In this document: one piece after another, positions 23,488 to 33,717 of the stretch
How positions within the stretch are numbered: the first letter of the stretch is position 1
How the letters are laid out: each line of letters opens with the position of its first letter
NCBI GenBank assembly: GCA_963932465.1
Contig: OZ010799.1
Location: forward strand, 158,840,761-158,904,760
Length of the DNA stretch: 64,000 nt
Reading direction: 5' to 3'
From: Maratus speciosus
Lineage: Eukaryota; Arthropoda; Arachnida; Araneae; Salticidae
The notes under the pieces: model-generated
Told to the model about the DNA's origin: nothing
The model's database searches: none
Seen by the model: only the letters and a program-made list of their open reading frames with translations
Translations under genes and position numbers: made by a program

Positions 23488-24365
23488 GCTTCATTTTCTG
23501 ACTAATTCATACGTTATTCTGATCCCCCTTTTTATGACATAATCTTGATTCCTACCTTACACGCTACTACATCTAATTTCTAACTTATACGCTACTACAT
23601 ATAATTTCTAACTTATATTACATAATCTTAATTCCTTCCTACACAATCTTATTTCCTACCTTATCTTATATAGAAATCTCATTTTTTTATGCTTCAATTT
23701 TAATCTTCATTTTCAGTCTAATTCATCCGTTACTTTCGTCACATTTTTAACCGTCACTTTGATCGATTATTAATTAAGCATTATTTTGATCGAAACCTTA
23801 TTTTGATTATTTTTTTTATCATTTTTAAGCTTAATTTTCAGGCTAACTCATAAGTTATATCGTTCCCCTTTTTTATGACATAATCTTGATTCCTAACTTA
23901 CATGCTACCACATCTAATTTCTAACTTATACTACCTAGTCGTAATTCCTATTTACACAATCTTATTTCCTACCTTACCTTATATAGAAATCTCAATTTGT
24001 ATGCTTCATTTTTAAGCTTCATTTTCAGGCTAATTCATACGTTACTTTGATCACATTTTTAACCGTTATTTTGATCGATTTTCGTTTAATCGTTAGGTTG
24101 ATCGAACCGTTATTTTGATCGATTTTCTATTGATCAAACCGTTATTTTGAGCATTTTTTCCACATTTTTAAGCTTCATTTTCAGGCTATTCATACGTTAT
24201 TTTCATCCATTTTTTATAAGAAATAATTTTGATTCCTACCTTATCTGCTACCACATACAATTTCTAACTTGTACTACCTAATATTAATTCCTGCATTATC
24301 TTATATAGAAATTTCCATTTTTGTGCTTAATTTTTACATAATATATATGTGCTTAATTTTTTCTT

Positions 24366-24640
24366 AATATATATAAATCTATATATATATTTAATTTCTA
24401 CTACTTATTGAACCAAGACGCAGTTGTTGTTTTTAGAGTGCACAGATTTAACAAAAATCGTAATGATAACAAGTAATATAAAAATTTTGTTTTTAAAATC
24501 AATTCGTACTTAAGTCATAAAAGAAAAAAATTAATATAATCCCTTAAGATAATATTAGATTTTGTTGCATTAAAATACATCAATTTGTTGATTTTCTATA
24601 AGCAAGTAGGTTTACAATGGAAGTCTATGGGAATTTGGCA
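24366..24640. other. AT-rich DNA
   Basis: No recognised feature. Confidence 0.5.
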
Positions 24641-24654
24641 AAATATTAGAGATA

Positions 24655-24735
24655 TCGCCAAGTTGGCGTCACTTTTGGCGACTCATTTTGGTCGCCAAGT
24701 TGGCGACGAACTTGGCGGTATTTGGCGACAGAACA
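24655..24735. repeat. Cluster of TTGGCG/CGCCAA palindromes
   Basis: Within 80 bp there are CGCCAAGTTGGCG (twice), GGCGACTCATTTTGGTCGCC, CGACGAACTTGGCG and TTTGGCGACAG. These make several overlapping stem-loops in an otherwise AT-rich region. It could be an end of a transposon; related TTGGCG motifs occur near 9705 and inside the Helitron at 53340-53560. Confidence 0.6.
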
Positions 24736-24739
24736 GGGT

Positions 24740-25268
24740 CCCCTCTATGCTAACCCCCCTTATAGATATGAAGATGCATTAAATGCTGTTCAATAACCAA
24801 TGGCCACCTTTTTGTCTCCCATATAAAACTAAAATTAATTAATAAAAATTTAATTAATGATTTAATATTTGAATAAACTGTATTAACATCAATTATCATC
24901 CAGTACAATTTAAATTTTTTTTTTCAACTGGATAGGATGAATAATGAGTATTTTATTAACGATTGAAACTTTGAACAAGATATATAAATAAATATAGGGA
25001 GAGTGTGAACTAATATTAGGAATTGAAAAATAGTTCTCATAATGTCAAATCCGCAAATATTATGAAATACCTACTGAAACAGACTAAAGTACTATATTAC
25101 ATACTGTTTGTCTACAAATTAATTGCGCAAAAAGAAGGATTTATTGAATGGAATTGGCAGGAAAAAAATTAAAGTACATATTGTTGTAAGATAGAAAAAT
25201 AGTTCAAGTTTACCATTATAACAATTATTCGATGTGACTTCCTTCGTGACTCTACAAATATTCCATCG
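24740..25268. other. Unassigned, AT-rich
   Basis: No gene recognised. The part after about 25180 may be the 3' end of the mariner-like element that follows. Confidence 0.4.
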
Positions 25269-25462
25269 GTATCATTTCTTGCCACAGATTTGTCAGCATG
25301 TTTCCGTCGATAAAATTAATTGCAGTGCGGATTCTACGTTTTAGTTCAGGAATGGATGCAGGAAGTGGCGGCGGCTTGTACACTTGATTCTTTATAAAAT
25401 ACCATACACCGAAATCAACCGGTGAAAGATTTTGTGATCGTGGTGGCCATCGAATAACACCT
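25269..25462 (-). pseudogene. DUF4817-type mariner transposase, C-terminal fragment
   Basis: The minus strand reads without a stop for about 64 residues: RWPPRSQNLSPVDFGVWYF, then KNQVYKPPPLPASIPELKRR, then INFIDGNMLTNLWQEM. This is the C-terminal part of a Tc1/mariner-superfamily transposase of the arthropod type whose N-terminus is annotated DUF4817. The block WPPRSPDLTPLDFFLWG is the family signature, and the D in PVDF is the last catalytic aspartate. The N-terminal half and first catalytic residues are missing. A terminal-repeat-like sequence lies upstream in gene sense (25605-25621), so this is an internally deleted copy. Confidence 0.85.
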
Positions 25463-25623
25463 CCGCTCGCTAAGCGATAGCGTCAGTTATGACACCTAAC
25501 GCCATCTATGAATAAACTTCGGCAATATTGCTACTACTCTGAATTTGAACTAGTTAATTTCATTTAATATTTCGGAAATTCTTAACTTACGAAATTGCCC
25601 ATCTAATTTGTGGACACCCTGTA
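25463..25623 (-). mobile_element. 5' end of the same deleted mariner-like element
   Basis: In element sense it starts at a TA (25622-25623) with CAGGGTGTCCACAAATTAGA. This resembles CAGGTTGTCCATAAAAGAAC at 31028, which heads the other DUF4817-type element in the window. It joins directly to the C-terminal coding fragment, so most of the gene has been lost. Confidence 0.65.
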
Positions 25624-25740
25624 TTTATGGCCCAGACTTTGTTAGGACAATTTCTTGTGATGGATAATATACATAATTTTTAATAATAGCATCTTGAATA
25701 CGTGTACAGATTATTGAGCTCAATCACAAAATAGAATTAA

Positions 25741-26345
25741 AAAAAAAATAAAAATAAAAAGCAATTTAACAAATTACAACGACCATTTGGAAAATGATTT
25801 TTTCGAAGACTAAAATTTAAGACATAAAAAATCGCACGGAGTTGATCATACATTACGTACGCCATGAACTTAACATTAACATTCCTGGAACCATCATGGA
25901 CAAATTTTAAAAGAGATTTCAGTTTTACAATTTTCGGTACTGTAAATTTTTAAACTTCTACGGAGCTGGTCATACATTACGTACGCCACGGATTAAACAT
26001 TAATATTCTTGGACCAATTTTAAATGAAATTTCATTCTTAAACTTCTAAACATTCCACAATATTACTTTTTACACCGTCGTATAGAGAAAAAAATGTACT
26101 TTTAAATGCAATGTGTTTGAAAGCTGTATCTCAATTTGTTTCTAAGTTATAATTTTTTTGTAGTTTTTATTACTTTTTTGCCATAGTGGCAACAGATGTA
26201 TCCATCTCTGTTGAAAGTAAAGGGAAAATACAGATTACTGTATAGGCGCAATCATAAAACGAATAAAATGCGGATTCAACTAATAAAACGCTTCAGATAT
26301 GTTTTTGATTTCCTACCCTGACAGAGGACAATAACCATTTTTCTA
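25741..26345 (+). repeat. Dispersed repeat family C, copy 6
   Basis: Near-duplicate of 19209-19710, including the internal direct repeat (CATACATTACGTACGCCA at 25847 and 25971). It continues with TTTTTACACCGTCGTATAGA, GCAACAGATGTATCCATCT and TTCCTACCCTGACAGAGGA. It is longer than copy 4 in the middle and retains a stretch missing there. Non-coding. Confidence 0.75.
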
Positions 26346-26755
26346 AATGATTAATAAAGAAAGAAAAACTAAAAAACAAATTAATTTCCTTCGATATATT
26401 AAAATTCAAGTTGTGAATATTAAGCGGTTTTCAATAGTGAAAACGCGTGTCTTCTTTTTACTGCCTGAAATCTCCGCAATTTCATAAAATTCGCAGCATG
26501 ATGACATGATGAGATTTTGTCGCAGAAGAGTGGACCTGCTTACTGTTTCTCTTGTTAGAGCACGGATAAAGTTTTTCTAAATACACCTTACAGGACTCTG
26601 GGAGCGTAAAAAATATTAAATAGTCTAACTTTTTCAAAAATTAATGTAAGGACATTTTCATCCATGTAAATCTTAATTCCTACCATTTTTGAACATTTTT
26701 GAAATCTACAGTGCCAACATATCTCCAACAGGTAAATAATTTCAGCCCGTTTTCA
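26346..26755. other. Unassigned, AT-rich
   Basis: Nothing recognised apart from short A/T tracts. Confidence 0.45.
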
Positions 26756-26758
26756 CTT

Positions 26759-27134
26759 ATTTCAAATGAAAATGGAATTTCAAATTATTTTGCTTAAAAG
26801 GCGCAAAGGCCAACCTAGTGAAAAAGATTCCATGCTGGGACTCGAACCCGGACCATCATCATCACCACACTGACGTTCTACCGACTAAACCACATGGAAC
26901 GATACCCAGCCTGGAACTTCTCACTATTACAGGTTGGCATGGCTACAAACGCAGCACAAGATGGAATATTTTTCCGTCACTGACATGGGGCAAACATAGA
27001 CTCATAATTAAATCCAGCATCGATAGAATCTATATTAATATTTGGAAATTTTTCCAGAGAGAGACATTCGCCTTGCATACAATATTTCAAATGAAAATGG
27101 AATTTCAAATTATTTTGCTTAAAAGGCGCAAAGG
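26759..27134. repeat. 50-bp direct repeat flanking a tRNA-like sequence
   Basis: A segment running from TTTCAAATGAAAATGGAATT to AAGGCGCAAAGG occurs at about 26759-26809 and again at 27086-27134, essentially identical. Phrases just outside (GTTTTCACTTAT) also recur in swapped order. The two copies bracket about 275 bp containing the tRNA-like sequence. This looks like a recent duplication or a recombination footprint, since it is too long for a target-site duplication. Confidence 0.85.
26828..26899 (-). tRNA. tRNA-like sequence (SINE head or pseudo-tRNA)
   Basis: On the minus strand the 72-bp segment begins TTCCATG and ends CATGGAA, a perfect 7-bp acceptor-like stem. An A-box-like TGGTTTAGTCGGTAGAAC follows at tRNA positions 8-25, and a good B box, GGTTCGAGTCC, sits in the T-arm position with a GGG/CCC-type stem. 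The anticodon arm does not pair and holds an ATG/ATGATG expansion, so it is probably not a working tRNA. A tRNA-derived SINE head or pseudogene is most likely. The plus-strand frame over it (26818-27195) is spurious. Confidence 0.65.
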
Positions 27135-27289
27135 TCGTTTTCACTTATTACACCCCGTGCAAGATCTACTATTTAATCCTGTTATAATTCGTTAATAAAT
27201 ATAGAAGATGAATGTGTTTAAGAGAAGAACCTATTGTCTAAGGATGAAAATATTAATTATGGAGTATTATGAATAAATGTAATTTAATA

Positions 27290-29222
27290 ATTAGCAAGAA
27301 GCATGCGTCAAGCATAGATTGTGAAACACTTTCCAACACATTCTGAGTAATGTAACAAAACTTCACCGCTTAATAAGTTGAAATAGGATGTATAATTGAA
27401 CCATGTGAAAACGCATAACACATTTGAAAAACCAATTCCAGTAATTTTCATCTACAGTCAGAAAATTATCGAATTTTTTGAGCAGTCCTGTATATGATAT
27501 ATAAATTTGTATCAAATATCAATGCCAAGACTCTTGCAGAAGCCAAGTTAAAAAAAATTGGACAACTAAAACCGGACAAATTTAAAAGGAAAATTGTTTA
27601 AATTAAAGACATCGGAAAGATTCTACCTGACTGGGCGGGCGCCGTCCTTTTTTCCCCTTGTTCCCCTATACATTTTGTGCTTTTTTCAGTCCTGTTAGTC
27701 TGAACTCTCCTCAATGTTGTTTTTTATTTTGTATTTTCCTATCTTTTGTGCATTTTATTATAAACTTTAATCTCTCTCTTTTTTTTTTCTGTAAATATGT
27801 AAATACTTCCTTTTTTTATAAACTTTCATATCTTACTTTGTTATAATTGTGTTAAACTAATGTATGGTCTCTGAATTGAGTCTTTTTTTTACGGGGCTTC
27901 CTTTGGTGGCTTTTTCGCCTGTCCTGGACATATTTGTGGATCATTTGGAACATTTTTTTTCCTTACTTGTTATACTAACAATTTTTTCTATTAAAAATTG
28001 TCTATCTTTTTAGTTTTTTACTCTCTATTTTTCGTGGCTACTAGCCGCGTTTAAACGCTCTTTTTTTCTAAGGCTCCCATTGTATTGTAAAATGATTTAC
28101 TCTTAGCCTGGATGTAAAGTTGCCAAGCAACTAGGGAATCCATACACCAGCTCTATTGTTCCATTGTTCCATTGATTCTACCTTACAGTAGTGTTTCACT
28201 ACACTTAGACTAACATTTCTTGTTTTTCATATGATGTGCTATACACCAACTCATCGGCAGGGCGTGGATTTGATTTCAAATGTGTAGCCCCTGGAACTGC
28301 ACTGCTCTTCACTGTTCACGTGAAGAGCGGTCTTCGGGCTCTGGAGCTATCACACGACCACTGCTGCTTCCATCTTCTTATTAGTCTCGCGCAAATGCGT
28401 GCAAAAAATTAGTTCAGTTAGGAAATAACAGAGTTAAAAATTCCCCTTCCGCAATTTCGCTAATAAGAAGAATGGTACGTGAATTCCTTTGTGCATCCCT
28501 GTACACGCGGTATAGAATTTATACAAAACATGTACAATTTTAAAGAAAAGTTAAATTTTAAACTGCATACCGAAATTGAAAACACACTTCCAGAATTATT
28601 CCACAGAGATAGTACTGTAAGCGATTTCTTTTGTGTTTCCCCGTAAATGAACGGTAAATGCTATGAATGCCCTATTTTAGTATATTGCAGTTAAATTCAG
28701 AGATTTATATCAATTTCAATACATTTTAAATAGCGTAATGTCGTTAAAATACACTGCAAACGATTTTTCCCCATTGACCCTAATGTATTGTAATTATTTT
28801 TAGTGTCCATGTAAATGAACTATTAATGCTACACACTTCATATTCAATACCGAACATGCCATGGTAAGCATAATATAACATATAACAAATGCATGAAAAT
28901 CCGAGTACTGCTTGTTTTCGGAAACCAAAACCCTCCGCGATTTTGCGGATACGTCAGGTCTGCTTTGATTTTATCAAAATAGGGACGAGCGGGGTTTATT
29001 TAGCTGCGTTTGGCTGAGTGCCAAGTGTCAACGTTCAAGTAAACGCCGAAGCAGAACTTCGGAAAATCCACATCTCAGCATAACACCCTTTTTGATAATA
29101 GAATCATCTCAGAGTGCTTTCGAAAACGAACAATATATTTGCGTTTGTTAGAACGTGGACAGACAGACGGCCAGAAAAACTGAATTAATAAACACTTTTC
29201 AACTATGTTGGAAAGTGTTAAA
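27290..29222 (+). repeat. Repeat family A, copy 1 (interrupted)
   Basis: Starts ATGCGTCAAGCATAGATT and continues with CACTTTCCAACACATTC, TCCTGTATATGATATATAA, then (after an 868-bp insert) AATGGTACGTGAATTCCTTT, GTAAATGAACTATTAATGCT and AAATCCGAGTACTG. It ends GGACAGACAGACGG and CAACTATGTTGGAAAGTG. Loosely tandem modules of about 170 bp plus a GACA-type tract make it a possible pearl-like family. About 28900-29150 contains extra sequence not seen in other copies. Non-coding. Confidence 0.7.
27526..28393. mobile_element. 868-bp insertion with 5-bp target duplication
   Basis: The flanking pentamer AATGC is repeated at 27521-27525 and 28394-28398. The related copy at 47355-47400 runs through this point without an insert, which proves insertion. 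The insert starts CAAGACTCTTGCAG and ends AGTCTCGCGCA. It includes a pyrimidine-rich stretch (27640-27860) and shares about 60 bp with 11888-11947. A 5-bp duplication suits a solo LTR, but the TG...CA ends expected of an LTR are not clear. No protein recognised. Confidence 0.65.
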
Positions 29223-29405
29223 AAGCACTTACTGATCTTAAGAGGTTCGGAACCAATTCCAAAAGTGAAAGTGTCCTAAAAACTATAACCAAAATCGAAA
29301 AAGTAAAAGAAAAGATACCCGATAAGGAATCGATCGCAGATAACCTACGCAATCTTGAAATACGAGCTGCAAATTTGAAAAAGAATGCTTCTTTTGGTTT
29401 AACAA
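29223..29405. other. Spacer between repeats
   Basis: No recognised feature. Confidence 0.4.
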
Positions 29406-29407
29406 TA

Positions 29408-29925
29408 GCTTGTTACCAGCTACGAGTGAAGTAACTGAGGAGATTGTCATAGGATGGCGGCTGTTTTCTTTTTAATCGGATCAATAATTTCTGATTACCG
29501 TATGAGCAAACTTCCACCAGTAAATTTGAATAGACAATTTCATCTTATTTAAGCCCCTTATTCGTGGAAATATTTTATAAAAAACATGGTAAAAATTTCT
29601 ATTTGTTTTTACTGATGTAAGGTATTATAATAATTTTCACTGACTCTGAGGTGGTTATCTAGGTTGTCACAATATGGTGGCAAGGCAGGGCCTGACTACC
29701 ACGAAAGTAAACTTCCACCAGTAAAAATAAATATGCGTTTCTGCCGTCATTTATCACTGAAATCTTGCATTACTATGAAGTTTAAATAAGCAGAAAATTT
29801 CTATTTAAATTTACTGGTGGAAGATTCCTTCCGCGGTAATCAACTGCAGCGAAAGCGGTTACAGTTGAAGCTTCACTATTTTAAGGATATATCAGTTGCT
29901 CTTCATTAATAGTTCCATAACTAGC
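29408..29925. repeat. Repeat family G, copy 1
   Basis: Matches 55281-55795 from TACCAG, AGTGAAGTAACTGAGGAG through to GCGGTTACAGTTGAAGCTTC and ATTAATAGTTCCAT. It contains two inverted pairs of CCACCAGTAAA and TTTACTGGTGG, so it can fold on itself. The ends share AGTGAAG in inverted orientation. Non-coding and about 510 bp; the class is unknown. Confidence 0.75.
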
Positions 29926-30935
29926 GTAGGCTCTAAATAAAGTCCTCCAATACCGCAATTGTTTTTTCTTTTTCTCATGTACTGTACAGTCTCAGTGTAA
30001 GTGATATTTAAAATCTTATTTCGACGCATTTTAAGGCGTAAACATAACGTGCATAAAAATAACATGTTTTATGTACACGCTATTATTATATTTAAATAAT
30101 TTTACAATGTCTCATTTTTTCTGATTGTCTGTACTTATTTACAGATGTATTTATGTTCATTTAACTACAACATTACATGCATAAAAAAACATTTAATTTA
30201 AGCACTTCTGTTTATAGCAACAAAAGAGATAAAATTGGATAATAGAAACTTTTTCACTCAGCTCATTGAAAAAAAAAAACTTTTTATAAGAATTATGGAA
30301 AGTTTATTTAAACAAAGCTTCTTTTCAGCTTAAAGTTATCAGCGGAAAGTGTTTTAAAATTCATTAAAAATACAAAGAAGTAAAGGAAAAAAAATAATTT
30401 CTTTTAAATGGACTATAGTTATTATAATTTACGAAAGCTAGAGGGGATCAGGAAATATTTAAAAAACTAGGCAAAGAATCTTGTTAAAAAATAGGAAATA
30501 CGTTAATGCGCTTTTGTTCCGCAATTTTATACAACACTTGAAATTTCTAAAGTTTAATTTTAGAATGGAATCTGAGACTGCACGATATTTAATTTTGGTT
30601 TAAAATCTGTCTAAATGTTTTTTGTACTGAACCGCAGAAATAATATCAAACTTGTAAACATTAGAATTTAAAAATTATATAAGAAAATATGTTAAACATG
30701 TTTGTATATTTATAACTATCATTTAACTACTTTCATAAATTTAAGAGCTACATTCATTGGTTGAGAGGTAAATTAATTTAATTTTTATTAAAAGTCTATT
30801 TTAAAGCAATTTAAAGCAAACTTTATTGTACAGAAACCTTACAGTCATGCAACATTGAAACATACATTTGTAAAGGTTCTGGAGAAAATGTAAAACACCT
30901 ACGAATTCAGATGAAAATAATTATATAAACAAGTA
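29926..30935. other. Unassigned, AT-rich
   Basis: No gene, element end or tandem repeat recognised. Confidence 0.5.
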
Positions 30936-30939
30936 AGAA

Positions 30940-31020
30940 AAATCATGCGTCCAACATAGATTATTAAATAATTTCCAACACATTCAGAATACTGTAAGAA
31001 AACTTCATATTCTATCAAGG
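30940..31020 (+). repeat. Repeat family A, 5' fragment
   Basis: AATCATGCGTCCAACATAGA, AATTTCCAACACATTC and AAAACTTCATATTCTA match the start of the family A copies at 27297 and 47155. The rest is cut off by the mariner-like element beginning at 31028. Confidence 0.65.
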
Positions 31021-31222
31021 TGAAACACAGGTTGTCCATAAAAGAACTCCTGGGTTTAAAAAAATAATATCGAGTTAACGGTATGAGTTAGGTCAGGTAA
31101 TTTTGAAAAAATCAGTAGCTCGTCAAATTTCATCCACACCAGCTTCAGCTATTTTTTCATTACTAGGTAGCGCTACGCGTCATTGACCTTGAAGTAACGT
31201 AGCAGACGAACATTCCATTCAG

Positions 31223-31451
31223 TTAACCCTCTCGCTGCGTAAGTAATTCTTCGCGATGAGCGTCTTTTACAGAATTTTTAATCGTTTATCACCGTTTCTT
31301 TAAAGCCCTAAATTTTGGCTATCGTAATCGGGGAAAATGTCCTAGACAAAGTTTTCGCTAAAAAATAACTGGTGGGAATAACCAAATGATATTAATTAGA
31401 CGGAAAAATGCATGCTCGAGCATATCTCGGGCTGCAAAGCGCGAGGGTGAA
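31223..31451. mobile_element. TTAA miniature element, family R1, copy 2
   Basis: Starts TTAACCCTCTCGCTGCGTAA and ends GCAAAGCGCGAGGG with the right TTAA mutated to TGAA. The interior shares ATTCTTCGCGATGAG, AATAACTGGTGGGAATAACC and AATTAGACGGAAAAATGCAT with the copy at 57631-57951. Confidence 0.8.
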
Positions 31452-31569
31452 CTCTTTGAGCTCTGGTGGTGAATTTCTTCAAAATGACCAAATATCACAT
31501 TGGCACCAGTATTTTGTTAACAAAAGATTCGGCTTATCATATACACGAAAAAAAAAATGCATTAGTCTA

Positions 31570-32475
31570 CAGTAAACTCCCGACTATCCGGCCTAATGTG
31601 GCAAAAGGGTAGGCCGGATAACAAAAAAGCCGGATAGGCCGGAGTTCTATAAATGTTTACTCCTTTCCTGCCCTCCCTTTGCCATGATATTAGAAACACA
31701 TGTTAAACATTATAAGATAAATTTCATATATACGATAAATACAGTTTCAGAATAAGCAAAATATTAACGTAAAACGTAAGCCTAATTCGTAAAAAATGAG
31801 TAAATCTTATTTTACTGTTTACTCATAAATGATTGCACAAATAGGAAAAGTTATGCATAAGATAAAAGAAGCAAAACTTACTGTTTTTACTTTTTATACA
31901 GAGTTCAGTTTTTTTGCTTCTCACTGTTAGCCTCTTTCGCGAAGCAATGGCCATCCATTTACGAAAGCAGATGATATCAGCTGGCGTCGCTTCCTCCTGC
32001 TACTAATGTACTGCTGTCTGCCTTAATCGTCTTAAACCATTCCGAATGTGGGATGAGATTTTTCCTACAATCTTCCTTTTGTTTTTTCTTCTATTACTTC
32101 TCCCTCTGTCACCATTTCTACAATATCGTTGTCAGTTGATTCGTCAACTTGGTCGTTTGCCCTCCATTCTGTAATGTCCTCTACATTGGTATCGTCAGAT
32201 CCCGGTAAATTTTTGTGCAACGAAAGAAGCTTATCTTTCTCATCTTCCACTTCAGTTTCCCATACGGGTCCACCTTTATGGTACAAAAGAATGTTCGAAG
32301 ACCTTGCAATTACTATGTTTAGAATTCTCTGCTATTGCATTTTGCAATCCCTTCTTGCTCCTTCCTGTCGTGAATCAGCACTTTCCCACGGACGGTAACC
32401 TGCCTGTCTCGGCCACTTGCAACTGCTAGTAGTACTTTCAACTTTTTACTAGGCCGGATAGTCGGGAGTTTACTG
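31570..32475 (-). mobile_element. Tigger/pogo-like element, 906 bp, flanked by TA
   Basis: Perfect terminal inverted repeats, CAGTAAACTCCCGACTATCC and GGATAGTCGGGAGTTTACTG, continue inward for several more bases. TA lies on both sides (31568-31569 and 32476-32477). Such ends are characteristic of Tigger/pogo elements in the Tc1/mariner superfamily. Inside is only a C-terminal remnant of the transposase on the minus strand, so it is a deletion derivative. Confidence 0.92.
31880..32290 (-). pseudogene. Tigger/pogo transposase C-terminal remnant
   Basis: A 73-codon minus-strand frame (32065-32286) includes SLHKNLPGSDDTNVEDITEW followed by ADNQ-like and DNDIVEMVTEGEV segments. This resembles the acidic tail of Tigger/jerky-type transposases, where a DI.EWL...D...LSDEEIVEMV pattern is common. 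The tail continues in broken form to about 31880 (PHSEWFKTIKAD). The CENP-B-type DNA-binding domain and the DDD catalytic domain are missing. It lies within a 906-bp element with intact ends. Confidence 0.7.
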
Positions 32476-32594
32476 TATTTTCAAATAAATCTAGTTGAAT
32501 ATTCCGGTGCTAATATCACATTTGGAGATTAAAATTAAGTTGGAAGAAACTCACCCATCAGAGCTTAAAGGGTTTTAATGCAGTCCGATGGCGA

Positions 32595-33150
32595 CGACAC
32601 AAAAAAGGCTCAGTGTGTTACTGGCTTACAGAAACTGGATCTGTTCCCATAGTACAGCAAATCTTTCGGCGTGAGTATGGTTGTAATGCGCTTACGGACA
32701 AAACCCTTCGTCAGTGGCTACGTGCGTTTAAGGAAATTGAAAGAGTGTTAAATCATTAACGCCGAGTGGCATATTTTTTGATCGCTAGACTTAGAGGCAA
32801 GAAAGCGCTTTTCACAATAGTAAATATGAAGATAAATATATACTTTCATTCACGAGACAAATTCCTTGATAAAAGAATATAAAATTACTCTAAATGCAAA
32901 ATTTAAATTTTAACGAAGAAAATAATTCGGGCGATAATGGGTTTAACCAAAAGTCGCCAGTTGGGCCATGAGTGTCAGAAAAGAGCGTCGATAGAATCCG
33001 TACTTCATGTGAACGAAGTCCGAAAACATCGTTGAGACGACTCGTAGTCTTCAGTTGGACATACCCAAATCAACTGTTCATATGGTGGTTCATAAAAGGC
33101 TCTGCCTAACTACGTACAATATACAACTTGTACACGAAATCAAACAACGT
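32595..33150 (+). pseudogene. DUF4817-type mariner transposase, N-terminal fragment
   Basis: Readable blocks are WLTETGSVPIVQQIFRREYG, DKTLRQWLRAFKEIE, then after an insertion QKSPVGP, a stop, VSEKSVDRIRTSCERSPKTS, and in another frame SLQLDIPKSTVHMVVHKRLC. These match the helix-turn-helix region of the arthropod mariner-like family annotated DUF4817 (typical pattern: FRREYG, QKSPGRPRVSEE, IPQSTVHKVLHKRL). One base is missing upstream of WLTE, a second shift follows LRRL, and a 194-bp TTAA element sits at 32749-32946. Clearly dead. Confidence 0.85.
32749..32946. mobile_element. TTAA miniature element inserted in the transposase fragment
   Basis: TTAA at 32749-32752 and 32943-32946. Ends AATCATTAACGCCGAG and TCGGGCGATAATGGGT are imperfect inverted repeats. 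The protein reading continues from one side to the other (ERVL, then QKSPVGP), so the boundaries are clear. Non-coding. I found no second copy in this window. Confidence 0.75.
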
Positions 33151-33180
33151 AAACCATATTGATAAAATTTAACTTTAAGG

Positions 33181-33252
33181 ACATATATATATAATTTCGT
33201 ATATATAAGTACATATAAGTACATAAGTATATATAAGTACATATATATAATT
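33181..33252. repeat. ATATAAGTACAT-type microsatellite
   Basis: Irregular repeats of ATATAAGTAC and ACATATATATA, about 70 bp. The 67-codon minus frame over it (33090-33293) is low complexity. Confidence 0.8.
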
Positions 33253-33452
33253 TCGGGACCATGGATGCATATATGCACCTTCAAAATGTGCATACGGAAT
33301 TTGTTTTTGTTACCAGTAAAAAAATATAAGTATTATTTGCTATCTCTAATTAGAGCATTTTCATGACTATTTAAGTAAAGGTAACTATTGTTCAAAAAGT
33401 GGTGGCAACCGAATAAAATTTATGTAAGAGATGTCGGTTCCGAAGGGGTTAA
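33252..33452. mobile_element. TTAA miniature element, family R5, copy 2 (5' truncated)
   Basis: Matches 9803-10184 without the nested hAT-like insert: CGGGACCATG, TATATGCACCTTCAAAA, AGTGGTGGCAACCGAATAAA and CGAAGGGG, then TTAA at 33449-33452. The left end merges with the microsatellite. Confidence 0.75.
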
Positions 33453-33716
33453 ACTACTGCTTTAGCCCACTACGCCAGCAGTAACTAGCTCTGATTACTT
33501 CTAAATTGAAGAGGTTCAAAAACAGTTGACGCATTGGCAATTGTACCGAATTTGCATTCTGATGTTACAGAAAGAGATTTGCGTTTTAATATATATTATG
33601 TAAGACTTATTGAGTAGAAGTTAAAAGATTCATCGCATGTATCGTTTCTACCAAATCTTATGTTTTACCGTCATTTTCAGCAACTATGATTCTAAATCAG
33701 TCATATCATGATGTTA
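33453..33716. other. Unassigned
   Basis: No recognised feature. Confidence 0.4.
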
Positions 33717-33717
33717 T

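Larger units (their letters stand above)
21956..24365. repeat. GATC-rich diverged tandem array
   Basis: Phrases such as GGCTAATTCATACGTTATTT, TGACATAATCTTGATTCCTA, CTACCACATCTAATTTCTAA and TATATAGAAATCTCATTTT recur, with starts near 21970, 22142, 23502, 23714, 23835, 24025 and 24178. Between repeats lie TTTTGATCGATTTT and CGTTATTTTGATC blocks, so GATC is frequent. Spacing is irregular (120-200 bp). A pearl-like element interrupts the array at 22207-23487. Non-coding. Confidence 0.7.
31028..33150 (+). mobile_element. DUF4817-type mariner element, broken by three insertions
   Basis: Begins CAGGTTGTCCATAAAAGAAC, compatible with a mariner end. Its body is split by a TTAA element (31223-31451), a Tigger-like element (31568-32477) and a second TTAA element (32749-32946). 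What remains is a 5' leader (31030-31222, 31452-31567, 32478-32594) and the N-terminal coding part (32595-33150). No 3' end or catalytic domain is seen; it stops near a microsatellite at 33181. Confidence 0.65.

Noticed and set aside
26818..27195. 125-codon frame, the longest in the window
   Set aside because: It starts in a tRNA-like sequence, includes an ATC-repeat histidine run and ends in a duplicated segment; no coherent protein.
27526..28393. Firm call of solo LTR
   Set aside because: The 5-bp duplication fits, but TG...CA ends, a polyadenylation signal and a matching internal region were not seen.
32129..32398. 89-codon plus-strand frame
   Set aside because: Shadow of the Tigger-like C-terminal remnant on the opposite strand.
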